Notes: generated from the sequence alone by a model not told the origin. DNA of 52,123 bases from an uncultured Colwellia sp. (GCA_913058145.1 CAJXQM010000018.1:1-52123), one strand, 5' to 3'. Positions 17,863 to 26,084 are shown, numbered from the stretch's first letter. Made by a program: numbers and translations.

Positions 17863-19248
17863 CTATTTATCTACTTGGTTTTGCGTAAAGGGATGACGAG
17901 TGGTGCCGCCCTCGGTTAAATAACGCATAATAATACCAAACGCTAAATCTAAATTGGTATCCAGTTCAATGGCAACTTTATGACCTGATCCTTTGGCATC
18001 AGTGATGTTTTCGCCTGTTTTACAATGGATCATATTTTCTAAGGTAAAGCTAATATTGCCATTTGGCGTCATTAATTCTAATGTATCGCCTACAAGGAAT
18101 TTGTTTTTGACATCAATTTCAACCAATCCTGACTCTTCATTTCGACCTAATACTTCACCAACAAATTGTTGAGAGTCGCTTTTAGAATAACCATAATCAT
18201 AGTTTTGTGTATCAGAAGGGCGATGACGCTTTAAAAAACCCTCGGTATAACCGCGATGTGCTAAATGTTCTAAATCTGTGTTTAAAAGAGGGTTAAATGC
18301 TTTGTTTTCAATGGCATCATTCATGGCTTGTCGATAAACCTGTGCCGTTCTAGCACAATAGTAAAAAGATTTAGTTCTTCCTTCAATTTTTAGTGAATGC
18401 ACACCCATTTTAATTAGGCGGTCAACGTGCTCAACGGCGCGTAAATCTTTTGAGTTCATAATGTAAGTACCATGTTCATCTTCAAACGCTGGCATATACT
18501 CACCAGGACGGCCTTGCTCTTGTAATAAAATCACATCATCAATAGGCTTTGGCTTTTCTTCAGGTAAATAAATCTCAGGTGATTTATTGGTGGGGGACAC
18601 TGTAATAATATCACCGGTTTCTGTTTCTTTCGCTTCGTGGGTATCATATTTCCAACGGCATGAATTGGTACATGTGCCTTGGTTTGGATCGCGTTTATTA
18701 ATATAACCTGATAATAAGCACCGTCCAGAATAGGCCATACATAAGGCGCCATGAACAAATACTTCAAGCTCCATTTCTGGACAATGAAAACGTATGTCTT
18801 CAATTTCATCAAGTGATAATTCTCTAGACAAAATGACACGTTCAACCCCTTGTTGTTGCCAAAATTTAACCGTAGCCCAGTTAACTGCATTTGCTTGTAC
18901 AGATAAGTGAATAGCCATTTCAGGGAAATTTTCACGAACCATCATGATCAAACCAGGATCTGACATGATCAATGCATCAGGTTTCATCGCTATAATAGGA
19001 GTAATGTCTTTTAAAAAGGTCTTTAATTTACCGTTATGAGGAGCAATATTGTTAACTAAGTAGAATTTTTTCCCTAAAGCGTGAGCCTCATCTATGCCTA
19101 TTTTTATATTCTCTAAAGAAAATTCGTTATTTCTAACTCGAAGTGAATAACGAGGTTGTCCGGCATAAACAGCATCTGCGCCATAAGCAAATGCGTAACG
19201 CATATTTTTAAGGCTACCAGCAGGAGAAAGTAATTCAGGTTTAAACAT
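17863..19248 (-). CDS. trhP: tRNA 5-hydroxyuridine synthase TrhP (YegQ), U32 peptidase family
   Basis: TrhP forms 5-hydroxyuridine at the wobble base (U34) of tRNAs using prephenate; it was once annotated as a collagenase-like U32 peptidase. The 461 residues include the family opening FKPELLSPAGSLKNMRYAFAYGADAVYAG. The U32 signature region has conserved cysteines: EVFVHGALCMAYSGRCLLSGY near residue 167 and RDPNQGTCTNSCRWKY near 191. These cysteines are thought to hold an iron-sulfur cluster. The C-terminal beta domain follows (about 375-455). The downstream ferredoxin gene fits a redox requirement. It starts at an ATG in the expected MFKPELL context. Confidence 0.94.
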   Translation of the reverse strand: MFKPELLSPAGSLKNMRYAFAYGADAVYAGQPRYSLRVRNNEFSLENIKIGIDEAHALGKKFYLVNNIAPHNGKLKTFLKDITPIIAMKPDALIMSDPGLIMMVRENFPEMAIHLSVQANAVNWATVKFWQQQGVERVILSRELSLDEIEDIRFHCPEMELEVFVHGALCMAYSGRCLLSGYINKRDPNQGTCTNSCRWKYDTHEAKETETGDIITVSPTNKSPEIYLPEEKPKPIDDVILLQEQGRPGEYMPAFEDEHGTYIMNSKDLRAVEHVDRLIKMGVHSLKIEGRTKSFYYCARTAQVYRQAMNDAIENKAFNPLLNTDLEHLAHRGYTEGFLKRHRPSDTQNYDYGYSKSDSQQFVGEVLGRNEESGLVEIDVKNKFLVGDTLELMTPNGNISFTLENMIHCKTGENITDAKGSGHKVAIELDTNLDLAFGIIMRYLTEGGTTRHPFTQNQVDK

Positions 19249-19657
19249 AAATTCAGCATCTTTAACGAAGGATCAATTTTAATGAACCAAGAAATATAGG
19301 GCGCATAGTATAAAAAAATGCTTCCTACTGAGCAATCTAAACTAATTTTAACAATCAAACTATTGATACCAATCAAACTAATAGTCCCCCCTATTTAGTT
19401 ATATACCGCTCAGCGAAAATTAACAGCCTTAAAGGTAAACTATTCACTGTAAGCTAGTAGGTGAGGTAAAATAGTTAAGACATATTTTCGGTACGAAGTT
19501 GAAAGGTTTTAACAAACGTAGCGTTCATTAAAATTGTGCCATTTTTATTTACAATAAATGCAGATTATCAAGTCAAACTTAAGGGGGATTTTTATGGTGA
19601 GTGAAAGTGCCTTGTTTACGATTATAATGGAAAATTAAAGTAAGTTGCTTTTGTGTT
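19249..19657. other. Non-coding gap between trhP and epd
   Basis: About 410 AT-rich bases. The part next to 19248 should hold the trhP promoter on the minus strand. A 14-codon frame at 19594 has a strong purine-rich ribosome site but no other support. No terminator for epd is obvious. Confidence 0.35.
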
Positions 19658-20698
19658 TTATTGCGACATCTGCGCAGCGGTATCTAACATTCTGTTAGCA
19701 AACCCCCACTCGTTATCACACCATACTAGCATTTTTATTAACCGTTTATGGCTGACACGTGTTTGATTACCATCAACAATACAAGAGTGTGGATCATGAT
19801 TAAAATCCACAGAAACGAGGGGCTCTTCAGTGTAAGCTAATATGTCCTGTAAACCCTTATCATCTAGCGATGTTGCTTGAGCACGCTTGATTACTTGGTT
19901 TATTTCATCAATGGTGACATTTTTTTCAACCGTAACACTTAAATCCATCGCAGTAACATTGAGGGTAGGAACACGTACCGCTATGGCTTCAAATCGACCT
20001 TTAAATTTGGGGAGGATTCTTTCTATGCCTAATGCTAATTTAGTATCCACTGGAATGATGGAATGACTTGCGGCACGTGCACGGCGTAAATCTGGGTGGT
20101 AAGCATCAATAACTTGCTGATCATGCATTGACGAATGAATGGTGGTTATAGTGCCACTTTCAATGCCAAAAGCATCATCTAATACCTTAATTACGGGCAC
20201 AATACAATTAGTAGTACATGAGCCATTAGAAACCACACAGTCATCACTGTTGAGCTGTTGATGATTAATACCATAAATAATAGTGGCATCAATATCGTGT
20301 GTGCAAGGGTGTGAAAACAATACTTTTTTAGCACCCTGTTTTATATGTGCTAAACCATCGGCTTTGCTGCCAAAATTTCCAGTACAATCAAGGACTATAT
20401 CAACGTTGTGTTCTTTCCACGGTAATTGTTCTAACTGGTCGAAATGATATAAAGCAATATCATTTTGATGCTGTGCAGAGTGATCCGTGAATATAGATAA
20501 GTGTTCACCTTTTTGTTCGACTTTAAAAGCAAAGCGACCATGGGTGGTATCATATTTTAATAGATGTACAATACCAGTTGCTGGCGCTAAATCGTTAATA
20601 GCAACTATATTGAATTTTTCTGTTTGGCCGCTTTCATAAAGGGCTCTAACAATGCTACGACCAATACGGCCAAAGCCGTTAATGGCAATGTTTATCAT
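19658..20698 (-). CDS. epd: D-erythrose-4-phosphate dehydrogenase
   Basis: NAD-dependent GAPDH-family enzyme that oxidises erythrose-4-phosphate to 4-phosphoerythronate, the first step of the DXP-dependent pyridoxal phosphate pathway. The 346 residues start with the Rossmann motif INGFGRIGR. The catalytic cysteine is at residue 161 (SNGSCTTNC). The [13 protein letters not shown] segment after it is typical of Epd rather than glycolytic GapA. It lies 65 bases downstream of tkt on the same strand, which makes sense because transketolase supplies erythrose-4-phosphate. The pgk and fba genes usually found after epd are not present. Confidence 0.93.
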   Translation of the reverse strand: MINIAINGFGRIGRSIVRALYESGQTEKFNIVAINDLAPATGIVHLLKYDTTHGRFAFKVEQKGEHLSIFTDHSAQHQNDIALYHFDQLEQLPWKEHNVDIVLDCTGNFGSKADGLAHIKQGAKKVLFSHPCTHDIDATIIYGINHQQLNSDDCVVSNGSCTTNCIVPVIKVLDDAFGIESGTITTIHSSMHDQQVIDAYHPDLRRARAASHSIIPVDTKLALGIERILPKFKGRFEAIAVRVPTLNVTAMDLSVTVEKNVTIDEINQVIKRAQATSLDDKGLQDILAYTEEPLVSVDFNHDPHSCIVDGNQTRVSHKRLIKMLVWCDNEWGFANRMLDTAAQMSQ

Positions 20699-20715
20699 AG
20701 TTTTATTTCGTGTAG

Positions 20716-20756
20716 GTGATAAGCGGCAAGTCGTTTACCTTCTTGCCGCTTATCAT
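20716..20756. repeat. Long hairpin between tkt and epd
   Basis: A perfect 14-bp stem (TGATAAGCGGCAAG at 20717-20730; CTTGCCGCTTATCA at 20742-20755) with an 11-nt loop. There is no U-tract on either strand. It may partly terminate or process the tkt-epd transcript. Confidence 0.7.
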
Positions 20757-20763
20757 TGTAAAC

Positions 20764-22752
20764 TTACAACTGGTTAACCGTGTTAACGACATTGTCCACA
20801 GTAAAGCCAAAGTGCTCAAGTAATACGTTACCCGGCGCAGATTCACCAAAGGTAGTCATACCAACAACAGCACCATTTAAGCCAACGTACTTAGCCCAAA
20901 AATCAACGTGTGCAGCTTCAATAGCAACACGTTTGATGACATTTGCTGGTAATACAGAGGCTTTGTATTCACTGCTTTGAGTATCAAATACATTAGTAGA
21001 TGGCATTGACACTACACGTATATTTTTACCCTGTTCAGTAAGTGCTTTAGCTGAATCAACCGCCAAACCAACTTCAGAGCCAGTTGCAATTAAAATAACA
21101 TCTGGTGTGCCATCGCAATCTTGTAAAATGTAACCACCTTTAGCAATATCACTCACTTGTGTTTGGTTACGCTTCATTGCAGGAAGACCTTGACGAGAGA
21201 AAATCAATGCGGAAGGGGCTTTTTGACTTTGCACTGCAGCTTTCCAAGCAACGGCTGATTCTGTTGCGTCACAAGGGCGCCATGTTGTTAGATTTGGTGT
21301 TGTTCTTAAGTTTGTTAATTGCTCAATAGGTTGATGAGTAGGGCCATCTTCACCTTGACCAATAGAGTCATGAGTATAAACAAAAATATTTTGAATACCC
21401 ATCAATGCTGACATACGCACGGCATTGCGGGCATATTCCATAAACATCATGAACGTTGCGCCGTAGTTAATGAAACCACCATGAAGCGAAATACCATTCA
21501 TAATACCGCTCATGCCAAATTCACGCACACCGTAGAAAATGTAGTTACCAGCAGCGTCCGTTTCGATACCTTTTGAACCAGACCAAAGCGTTAAGTTTGA
21601 ACCCGCTAAATCGGCAGAGCCACCTAGCATTTCAGGTAATACTTTACCGAAGGCTTCAATGGTATTTTGTGAGGCTTTACGCGAGGCGATGTTTGCGCTA
21701 GTTTCATGACATTCTTGGATAAAAGCATTGGCTTTATCTTCAAAGTCTTGTGGTAATTCACCGTTAACAACACGGCGTTCAAACTCAGCTGAAAGCTCAG
21801 GATAAGCGGCTTGATAAGCACTGAATTTTTCATTCCAGCTTACTTGGCCAGCAGCACCTTTTTCTTTTTGGTCCCATTGGGCATAAACATCTTCAGGTAC
21901 TTCAAATGGTGCATGAGGCCAGTTTAAAAAGTCACGTGTAGCCGCAATTTCATCATCACCTAGTGGTGCACCATGACAATGATGTGTGCCAGATTTATTA
22001 GGAGAGCCAAAACCAATCACCGTTTTACAGCAAATCATGCTTGGCTTATCGGTTACTGATTTTGCTTCCACAATAGCAGCAGCAATAGCGGCAGAGTCAT
22101 GACCATCAACACTAATTACATGCCACCCATATGCTTCAAAACGTTGTGGGGTGTTATCAGTAAACCAGCCTTCAACATGACCATCAATAGAGATGCCATT
22201 GTCATCCCAGAAAGTGATGAGTTTGCCTAAACCTAATGTACCAGCTAATGAACAGGATTCATGAGAGATACCTTCCATTAAACAACCATCACCTAAGAAA
22301 CAATAGGTAAAGTGATCAACAATATCATGGTTTTCGCGGTTAAATTGTGCGGCTAAAGTTCTTTCAGCAATTGCCATACCTACCGCGTTTGAAATACCCG
22401 CGCCAAGTGGACCTGTTGTTGTCTCAACACCCGGTGTATATCCATATTCTGGATGACCTGGCGTTTTAGAATGTAATTGACGAAAGTTTTTTAAGTCGTC
22501 TATAGATAAGTCATAACCTGTTAAATGCAATAGAGAGTAAATTAGCATTGAACCATGGCCATTAGAGAGTATAAAACGGTCACGATCAGCCCAGTTTGGA
22601 TCACTTGGATTATGCTTTAAAAAATCACGCCATAAAACTTCAGCGATATCCGCCATTCCCATGGGGGCACCAGGGTGTCCTGATTTTGCTTTTTGTACTG
22701 CATCCATGCTTAAAACACGAATTGCATTCGCTAGTTCTTGACGCGACGACAT
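20764..22752 (-). CDS. tkt: Transketolase
   Basis: TPP-dependent enzyme of the pentose phosphate pathway that moves two-carbon units between ketose and aldose phosphates, including production and use of erythrose-4-phosphate. The 662 residues match bacterial TktA. The N-terminal [18 protein letters not shown] is at 24-41, the TPP motif [12 protein letters not shown] begins near 153, and [22 protein letters not shown] (residues around 455-478) is the transketolase signature. The ATG has GGAG about 6 bases upstream. It is followed by epd. Confidence 0.97.
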   Translation of the reverse strand: MSSRQELANAIRVLSMDAVQKAKSGHPGAPMGMADIAEVLWRDFLKHNPSDPNWADRDRFILSNGHGSMLIYSLLHLTGYDLSIDDLKNFRQLHSKTPGHPEYGYTPGVETTTGPLGAGISNAVGMAIAERTLAAQFNRENHDIVDHFTYCFLGDGCLMEGISHESCSLAGTLGLGKLITFWDDNGISIDGHVEGWFTDNTPQRFEAYGWHVISVDGHDSAAIAAAIVEAKSVTDKPSMICCKTVIGFGSPNKSGTHHCHGAPLGDDEIAATRDFLNWPHAPFEVPEDVYAQWDQKEKGAAGQVSWNEKFSAYQAAYPELSAEFERRVVNGELPQDFEDKANAFIQECHETSANIASRKASQNTIEAFGKVLPEMLGGSADLAGSNLTLWSGSKGIETDAAGNYIFYGVREFGMSGIMNGISLHGGFINYGATFMMFMEYARNAVRMSALMGIQNIFVYTHDSIGQGEDGPTHQPIEQLTNLRTTPNLTTWRPCDATESAVAWKAAVQSQKAPSALIFSRQGLPAMKRNQTQVSDIAKGGYILQDCDGTPDVILIATGSEVGLAVDSAKALTEQGKNIRVVSMPSTNVFDTQSSEYKASVLPANVIKRVAIEAAHVDFWAKYVGLNGAVVGMTTFGESAPGNVLLEHFGFTVDNVVNTVNQL

Positions 22753-23287
22753 ATTAGCTCCAGATCTGTTTTGTAGTGGTAATGGTTTATAATATTTAAT
22801 TGCGCGTATTTTCTACTACCACAGGGTATAGCGCAAATTAATTCGCATTATTTTTTATATTTTTTGATATGTAGCGGTGAGGATAATGCGATAAGGTGAA
22901 TGTTATGATGAAAATAAGAGATCGACGCTTCTATATTGTTGGCGGTAAGTTGTAAAAAATTAACACTACCGCATTATTTTTTTACTAATTATGATCATTA
23001 AATCGTTGATAAAAATAATATTTTAAACACGTTGTTAATTTGGGAATAGGTGTTTTAGCATTAATTAAATGAACAGCAACAGGCGTATCCATAGCATATT
23101 TTTGATGAAATGCACGATAAATAAACTATTTACTTGAATTAACAATCTAAATGGTTTATTTTTTATACAGGTTGCGTATCCATCGACTATAGCTTCATTG
23201 TTATGCTTAATGGGTAAAAAATTAATAAAAGGGATAATAAACCATAAAATGCAACGGAATAAAAATAAAAATAATTAGGTAAATACA
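22753..23287. other. Non-coding gap upstream of tkt
   Basis: About 535 AT-rich bases. The tkt promoter should be in the first ~150. At 22904-22954 a 16-codon frame (MMKIRDRRFYIVGGKL) with an AAGGTG ribosome site overlaps a GCGGTA/TACCGC stem followed by a T-run (about 22940-22990), which could be a small terminated transcript. No larger gene. Confidence 0.35.
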
Positions 23288-23422
23288 ATGCGTAAGTCAT
23301 CCTCTAGAGGATTAAAGCTGACGACGGTTGTTGTTGCAGTAGTAATAATGACCTTTTCCGCGATATTGAGTAGCACATCAATAGCTGATGACATGGAAGT
23401 AAAAACAGTAGAATCAAACTAA
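23288..23422 (+). CDS. Small secreted or single-span membrane peptide (44 aa)
   Basis: Not recognised. The frame encodes 44 residues: a basic N-terminus (MRKSSSRGLK), a hydrophobic core of about 20 residues (LTTVVVAVVIMTFSAILSS), then TSIADDMEVKTVESN. This looks like a Sec signal peptide with an AxA-like cleavage after SIA, leaving an 11-residue acidic peptide, or alternatively a single membrane anchor. AGGT lies 7 bases before the ATG, and a strong terminator starts 31 bases after the stop, so a dedicated short transcript is plausible. It stands alone in a 1.4-kb stretch otherwise free of genes, next to a mobile island. Function unknown. Confidence 0.55.
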   Translation: MRKSSSRGLKLTTVVVAVVIMTFSAILSSTSIADDMEVKTVESN

Positions 23423-23453
23423 TAATTTCACTATTATTTATAACTGGAATTTC

Positions 23454-23490
23454 AAGTCGCCGACTCTAAATAGAGAAGGCGACTTTTTTC
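23454..23490 (+). terminator. Terminator of the 44-aa peptide gene
   Basis: AAGTCGCC (23454-23461) pairs with GGCGACTT (23478-23485) around an inner CTCT/AGAG stem, then a T-run. Confidence 0.88.
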
Positions 23491-24056
23491 TTTGCAGGGT
23501 TGACCGTTATGATAATAAAGATAACTATTGAGTAATAGAAAGTAGATGTTCTCTTGTGATAGTTAATTTACTCTCAAATGTCTTTGGGCGACCTTTAGCC
23601 TAAAATGAGTTACCCTTTTAAAATTCTCCCATGGTTCAATCCTCGCTCTTTAAACATGAACTACAGTACTTGTCTATTGTTCATCATTATCTAATACATG
23701 GGTTTTTATCTGAATTTAATTTATTAAACAATTAGCTATGAAGGTCATATTTAACGATGGCGTATTCACCATTAGAGTCGATTAGCATGAGCTATAAGGA
23801 TAATTATTATTTTATTTGTCTTGTTGTTAAATAGGGTTTGCTAACTTCACAAATCATTAAATGTATCGGTTTTTGGGTTGCAGATAGCCATTTCGTTATT
23901 TTAAGTTTATTTTTATGGGATCTTTGTTTGTTTTGGTGGGTAAATAAAAGGTGGCGCGGAATATTATCATTAAAAAACATAATTTAATTGAACCTATTTA
24001 ATAAATCAGACTCTTACTTAATAGTTATGTTATTCCCTTTGTGTTTCATGTTTTTT
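23491..24056. other. Gap before the small exported protein gene, no clear gene
   Basis: About 565 AT-rich bases with only very short frames. A Trp-rich hydrophobic frame (about 23840-23990, plus strand) lacks a good start or ribosome site. A plus-strand terminator at 24057 ends this stretch, so an untranslated RNA could be made here, but no promoter is convincing. Confidence 0.3.
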
Positions 24057-24092
24057 ACGCGCTTCTTGGCAACAAGTAAGCGCGTTTTTTTT
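24057..24092 (+). terminator. Plus-strand terminator with no obvious gene before it
   Basis: ACGCGCTTCTTG pairs with CAAGTAAGCGCGT (one bulged T) around GCAA, then eight T. On the minus strand no U-tract follows, so it acts on rightward transcripts. Confidence 0.8.
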
Positions 24093-24113
24093 GCCTAAAT
24101 ATAGTGCTCTGTC

Positions 24114-24410
24114 TTATTTCTCAAAATACTCTTTAAAAGATAGTATTTCATTCTCACAATATTTCATAGTGAGTGCAAACAGTTTTTTTGATGCATGACT
24201 TGAATCATTTTCCATTGTATTTTCAATGATACTAGGAAGCAGAAATAATGACTTTGCATCCCTATCTTCTGGATCTTCGATGCTGCTATTTGGGATTTTG
24301 TCATCGAGACAATTTAATAATTTAAGGTTTACGTCAATCTCTTCTTTGATTTCATCACATACACTAGAAAATGAAATCAAAGTCACAAGCAAAAAGGTAA
24401 ATAATTTCAT
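24114..24410 (-). CDS. Hypothetical exported protein
   Basis: A 98-residue protein not recognised as any family. It has a clear Sec signal peptide (MKLFTFLLVTLISFSSVCDE, with cleavage probably near residue 18), then an acidic, mostly helical mature part (VNLKLLNCLDDKIPN...) with three cysteines in or near it. It is therefore probably periplasmic. It lies just left of an attC-like site and on the minus strand, like the neighbouring toxin-antitoxin pair, so it may belong to the leftmost cassette of the array. The left boundary of such a cassette was not found. Confidence 0.6.
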   Translation of the reverse strand: MKLFTFLLVTLISFSSVCDEIKEEIDVNLKLLNCLDDKIPNSSIEDPEDRDAKSLFLLPSIIENTMENDSSHASKKLFALTMKYCENEILSFKEYFEK

Positions 24411-24425
24411 AGAATCCTCAATTCA

Positions 24426-24523
24426 GGCTAACGCCCGCAATAAGCGGGAAATTGTTGGCCTAAAATGGCGAGGCACGAGCAAATGGCCAACTGTTATTTG
24501 TCCTATTGAGTAACTTGTTAGCC
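24426..24523 (+). repeat. attC-like recombination site 1
   Basis: About 98 bases with nested inverted repeats typical of integron attC sites: outer GGCTAAC (24426-24432) and GTTAGCC (24517-24523), inner GTTGGCC and GGCCAAC, and a variable loop between. The right half (CCAACTGTTATTTGTCC...AACTTGTTAG) is close to the right half of site 2. The GTT box on the right is the expected crossover. Confidence 0.7.
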
Positions 24524-24528
24524 GTTTA

Positions 24529-24828
24529 TTAACCATTTAAAAGAAACTTTCTAAGATCTCGTTCTTGTCGCATTACATGTAAAATATAAACCTTATTTTT
24601 ATCCACTTTATAGAAAATCCTACAAGGATTAACAATAACTTCTTTATAATTTAAATTTTGTAATTCGACTGGTTTTTTTCCCGACTCAGGATGAACCTCA
24701 AGTCGACTTACTTTATCAAAAACTTGTTGTACAATATTTTTAGCAGCCAATAAATGACTTAACGCGATGTATTCTGCAATCTCGTTTAAATCATTAAGAG
24801 CTGGAGCTGTCCATATTACTTCAGCCAT
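24529..24828 (-). CDS. RelE/ParE-family toxin
   Basis: A 99-residue toxin of a type II toxin-antitoxin module. The family pattern is clear: MAEVIWTAPALNDLNEIAEYIA at the N-terminus, the central VSRLEVHPESGKKPVEL and the C-terminal strand pair CRIFYKVDKNKVYILHVMRQERDLRKFL. RelE members cleave ribosome-bound mRNA and ParE members poison gyrase; which applies here cannot be decided. It overlaps the upstream antitoxin gene by 13 bases (antitoxin first), so translation is coupled. Its stop lies only a few bases from the GTTAGCC boundary of attC-like site 1, so the pair fills one cassette in reverse orientation. Confidence 0.9.
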   Translation of the reverse strand: MAEVIWTAPALNDLNEIAEYIALSHLLAAKNIVQQVFDKVSRLEVHPESGKKPVELQNLNYKEVIVNPCRIFYKVDKNKVYILHVMRQERDLRKFLLNG

Positions 24829-25073
24829 TTATTCATTTTCTCTTTAGCTTCCACATTGGAATAAACATTGCCATTTCTAATGGCCTGTTCTCCTCGAGCT
24901 ACAGCTTCAAGTATTGCCATTCTTTGTTGCATGAATTCATAATCATCAACATCAACCAGGTATGCTGAAGGTTGTCCATGCTCCGTAATTAAAACTGGTT
25001 CTTTGGACGAATGAAGATCTGCCAATATTTTCGTAGCTTGTCGCTTAAGTGTTGTAACCAATTCGACTTTCAT
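24816..25073 (-). CDS. Phd/YefM-family antitoxin
   Basis: An 85-residue antitoxin of the Phd/YefM fold. The N-terminus VELVTTLKRQATKILADLHSSKEPVLITEHGQPSAYLVDVDDYE is diagnostic; it folds into the dimeric DNA-binding domain that represses the operon. The C-terminal part (about residues 50-85) would wrap the toxin. It overlaps the RelE/ParE toxin gene downstream. TATC-rich sequence upstream (25090-25125) contains two AGTATCAC copies that could be the autoregulatory operator. Confidence 0.9.
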   Translation of the reverse strand: MKVELVTTLKRQATKILADLHSSKEPVLITEHGQPSAYLVDVDDYEFMQQRMAILEAVARGEQAIRNGNVYSNVEAKEKMNKWLK

Positions 25074-25143
25074 AATGCTTCCTATTTATTGCAGGATAAA
25101 GTATCACTATAGTATCACACCCTATTGGAGTTACAACTTATAC

Positions 25144-25243
25144 GGCTAACGCTTTGCTAAGCGGCTAAAAATAGTTTGGCTACAATAACGAACGAAGTGA
25201 GGGAAGCCAACTGTTTTTTGTCCGTTTAAGCAACTTGTTAGTT
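25144..25243 (+). repeat. attC-like recombination site 2
   Basis: A 100-base imperfect palindrome: GGCTAAC (25144-25150) at the left, GTTAGTT (25237-25243) at the right. The arms GCTAAGCGGCTAAAAATAG and CTGTTTTTTGTCCGTTTAAGC-like pair across a loop that includes AACGAACGAAGTGAGG. The left inner arm (AGTTTGGCT) has one base more than its partner (AGCCAACT), the extra-helical base expected of an attC L'' box. The ends do not match each other but match the neighbouring sites, as in an inserted cassette. Confidence 0.72.
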
Positions 25244-25304
25244 GCCTAGGATTAATTGCAGTGCTAACATTTGTGAGTACAACACTAATTTAAGGTAACT
25301 TATT

Positions 25305-25589
25305 ATGGACACTCGCATTCAATTTAGAGTTGATGAAGAAACGAAACGTTTGGCGCAACAAATGGCCGAAAGCCAAGGCCGTACTCTTAGCGACGCATGC
25401 CGAGAACTTGCAGAAGGTTTAGCAGAAGAACAGAGAAAAACTATAAGCCATGATGCATGGTTATCGGAACAAATAAATGCAGCATTTGACAAGTTTGATA
25501 ACGGAAAAGCTAATTTTATTGTGCATGATGAAGCAAAAACATTAATGGAAGCAAGAAAACAGAAAATCCGTAATAGAGACAAATCATGA
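25305..25589 (+). CDS. RelB/DinJ-family antitoxin
   Basis: A 94-residue antitoxin. The N-terminus MDTRIQFRVDEETKRLAQQM followed by AESQGRTLSDACRELAE is the ribbon-helix-helix DNA-binding domain of the RelB/DinJ group. The Lys/Glu-rich C-terminal part would bind and cover the toxin. ATG start with a TAAGGTAA ribosome site about 10 bases upstream. It overlaps the toxin gene by 4 bases (ATGA). It lies just right of attC-like site 2, in the plus orientation expected for a cassette gene. Confidence 0.9.
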   Translation: MDTRIQFRVDEETKRLAQQMAESQGRTLSDACRELAEGLAEEQRKTISHDAWLSEQINAAFDKFDNGKANFIVHDEAKTLMEARKQKIRNRDKS

Positions 25590-25864
25590 TCTTTTGGGAA
25601 GAAGAATCATTAAATGATCGTGAAAAAATATTTGAATTTCTTTTTGATTTTAATCCAAGTGCAGCAGAAAAAACTGATCAAACTATTGAAGCTAAAGTTG
25701 AAAACTTACTAGAACACCCACTCATGGGTGTAAAAAGAGACATTTTTCGTGGAAGAGTGTTAATCATTCGAGAAATATCAATGAGTGTTTCTTATTGGGT
25801 CGATGGTGATACGATTAGAATAATGCGAGTTTTACACCAAAAGCAGAATTTCCCACCAGAATAA
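25586..25864 (+). CDS. RelE/ParE-family toxin
   Basis: A 92-residue toxin paired with the DinJ-like antitoxin. It opens MIFWEEESLNDREKIFEFL, and has VENLLEHPLMGVKRDIFRGRVLIIRE in the middle and the C-terminal VSYWVDGDTIRIMRVLHQKQNFP strand typical of RelE/ParE/YafQ proteins. A type II ribosome-dependent RNase or gyrase poison is inferred from family only. One base after its stop begins what looks like the left end of a third attC site, so the module fills a second cassette. Confidence 0.88.
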   Translation: MIFWEEESLNDREKIFEFLFDFNPSAAEKTDQTIEAKVENLLEHPLMGVKRDIFRGRVLIIREISMSVSYWVDGDTIRIMRVLHQKQNFPPE

Positions 25865-25865
25865 A

Positions 25866-25882
25866 GGCAACTCACGCTTTGC
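25866..25882 (+). repeat. Left end of a third, truncated attC-like site
   Basis: GGCAACTCACGCTTTGC begins right after the toxin stop. Its start is the reverse complement, with one mismatch, of the cassette's own left boundary GTTAGTTGCC at 25237-25246. Its continuation ACGCTTTGC matches site 2 at 25149-25157. The rest of the site is missing and gives way to integrase sequence. Confidence 0.5.
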
Positions 25883-26023
25883 CTCAGAGTATGAGGACGT
25901 TTTGAGAGAGCAAACAAGTCGCTTCTTTGTATAGTGATGGGCTAAATCTGATGGCACTAATCTACCAAAGTAATAAATATTGCCTTTTTTATATGTGTAT
26001 CTTGGATAACTATGAACTCGCAT
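25874..26023 (-). pseudogene. Truncated tyrosine recombinase (phage-type integrase) start
   Basis: The minus-strand frame from the ATG at 26023 encodes MRVHSYPRYTYKKGNIYYFG, then RLVPSDLAHHYTKKRLVCSLKTSSYSEAKR. This is the N-terminal domain seen in many site-specific integrases (KGNIYYFRRRVPxDL...SLKTxSxSEAKR). It stops being integrase-like after about 50 residues, where the ParE cassette begins, so the core-binding and catalytic domains are gone. It starts 90 bases downstream of tRNA-Arg(CCU) in the same direction, the usual place of an island integrase. It is not functional. Confidence 0.8.
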
Positions 26024-26084
26024 AAAACACCTACTATTCTAACACCAGGCTAAATAGCCTGTGAAGGTTTGTATTTATTTATCA

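Noticed and set aside
19594-19638. 14-codon frame with a strong ribosome site (MVSESALFTIIMEN)
   Set aside because: No downstream gene on the same strand, no terminator and no recognisable sequence; good purine tracts occur by chance in AT-rich DNA.
23840-23990. Trp-rich hydrophobic frame
   Set aside because: It lacks a plausible start codon with a ribosome site, and a stop interrupts the upstream extension.
24114-26023. Intact prophage or defence island
   Set aside because: No structural, replication or restriction genes are seen; only two toxin-antitoxin pairs, one small exported protein and a broken integrase.
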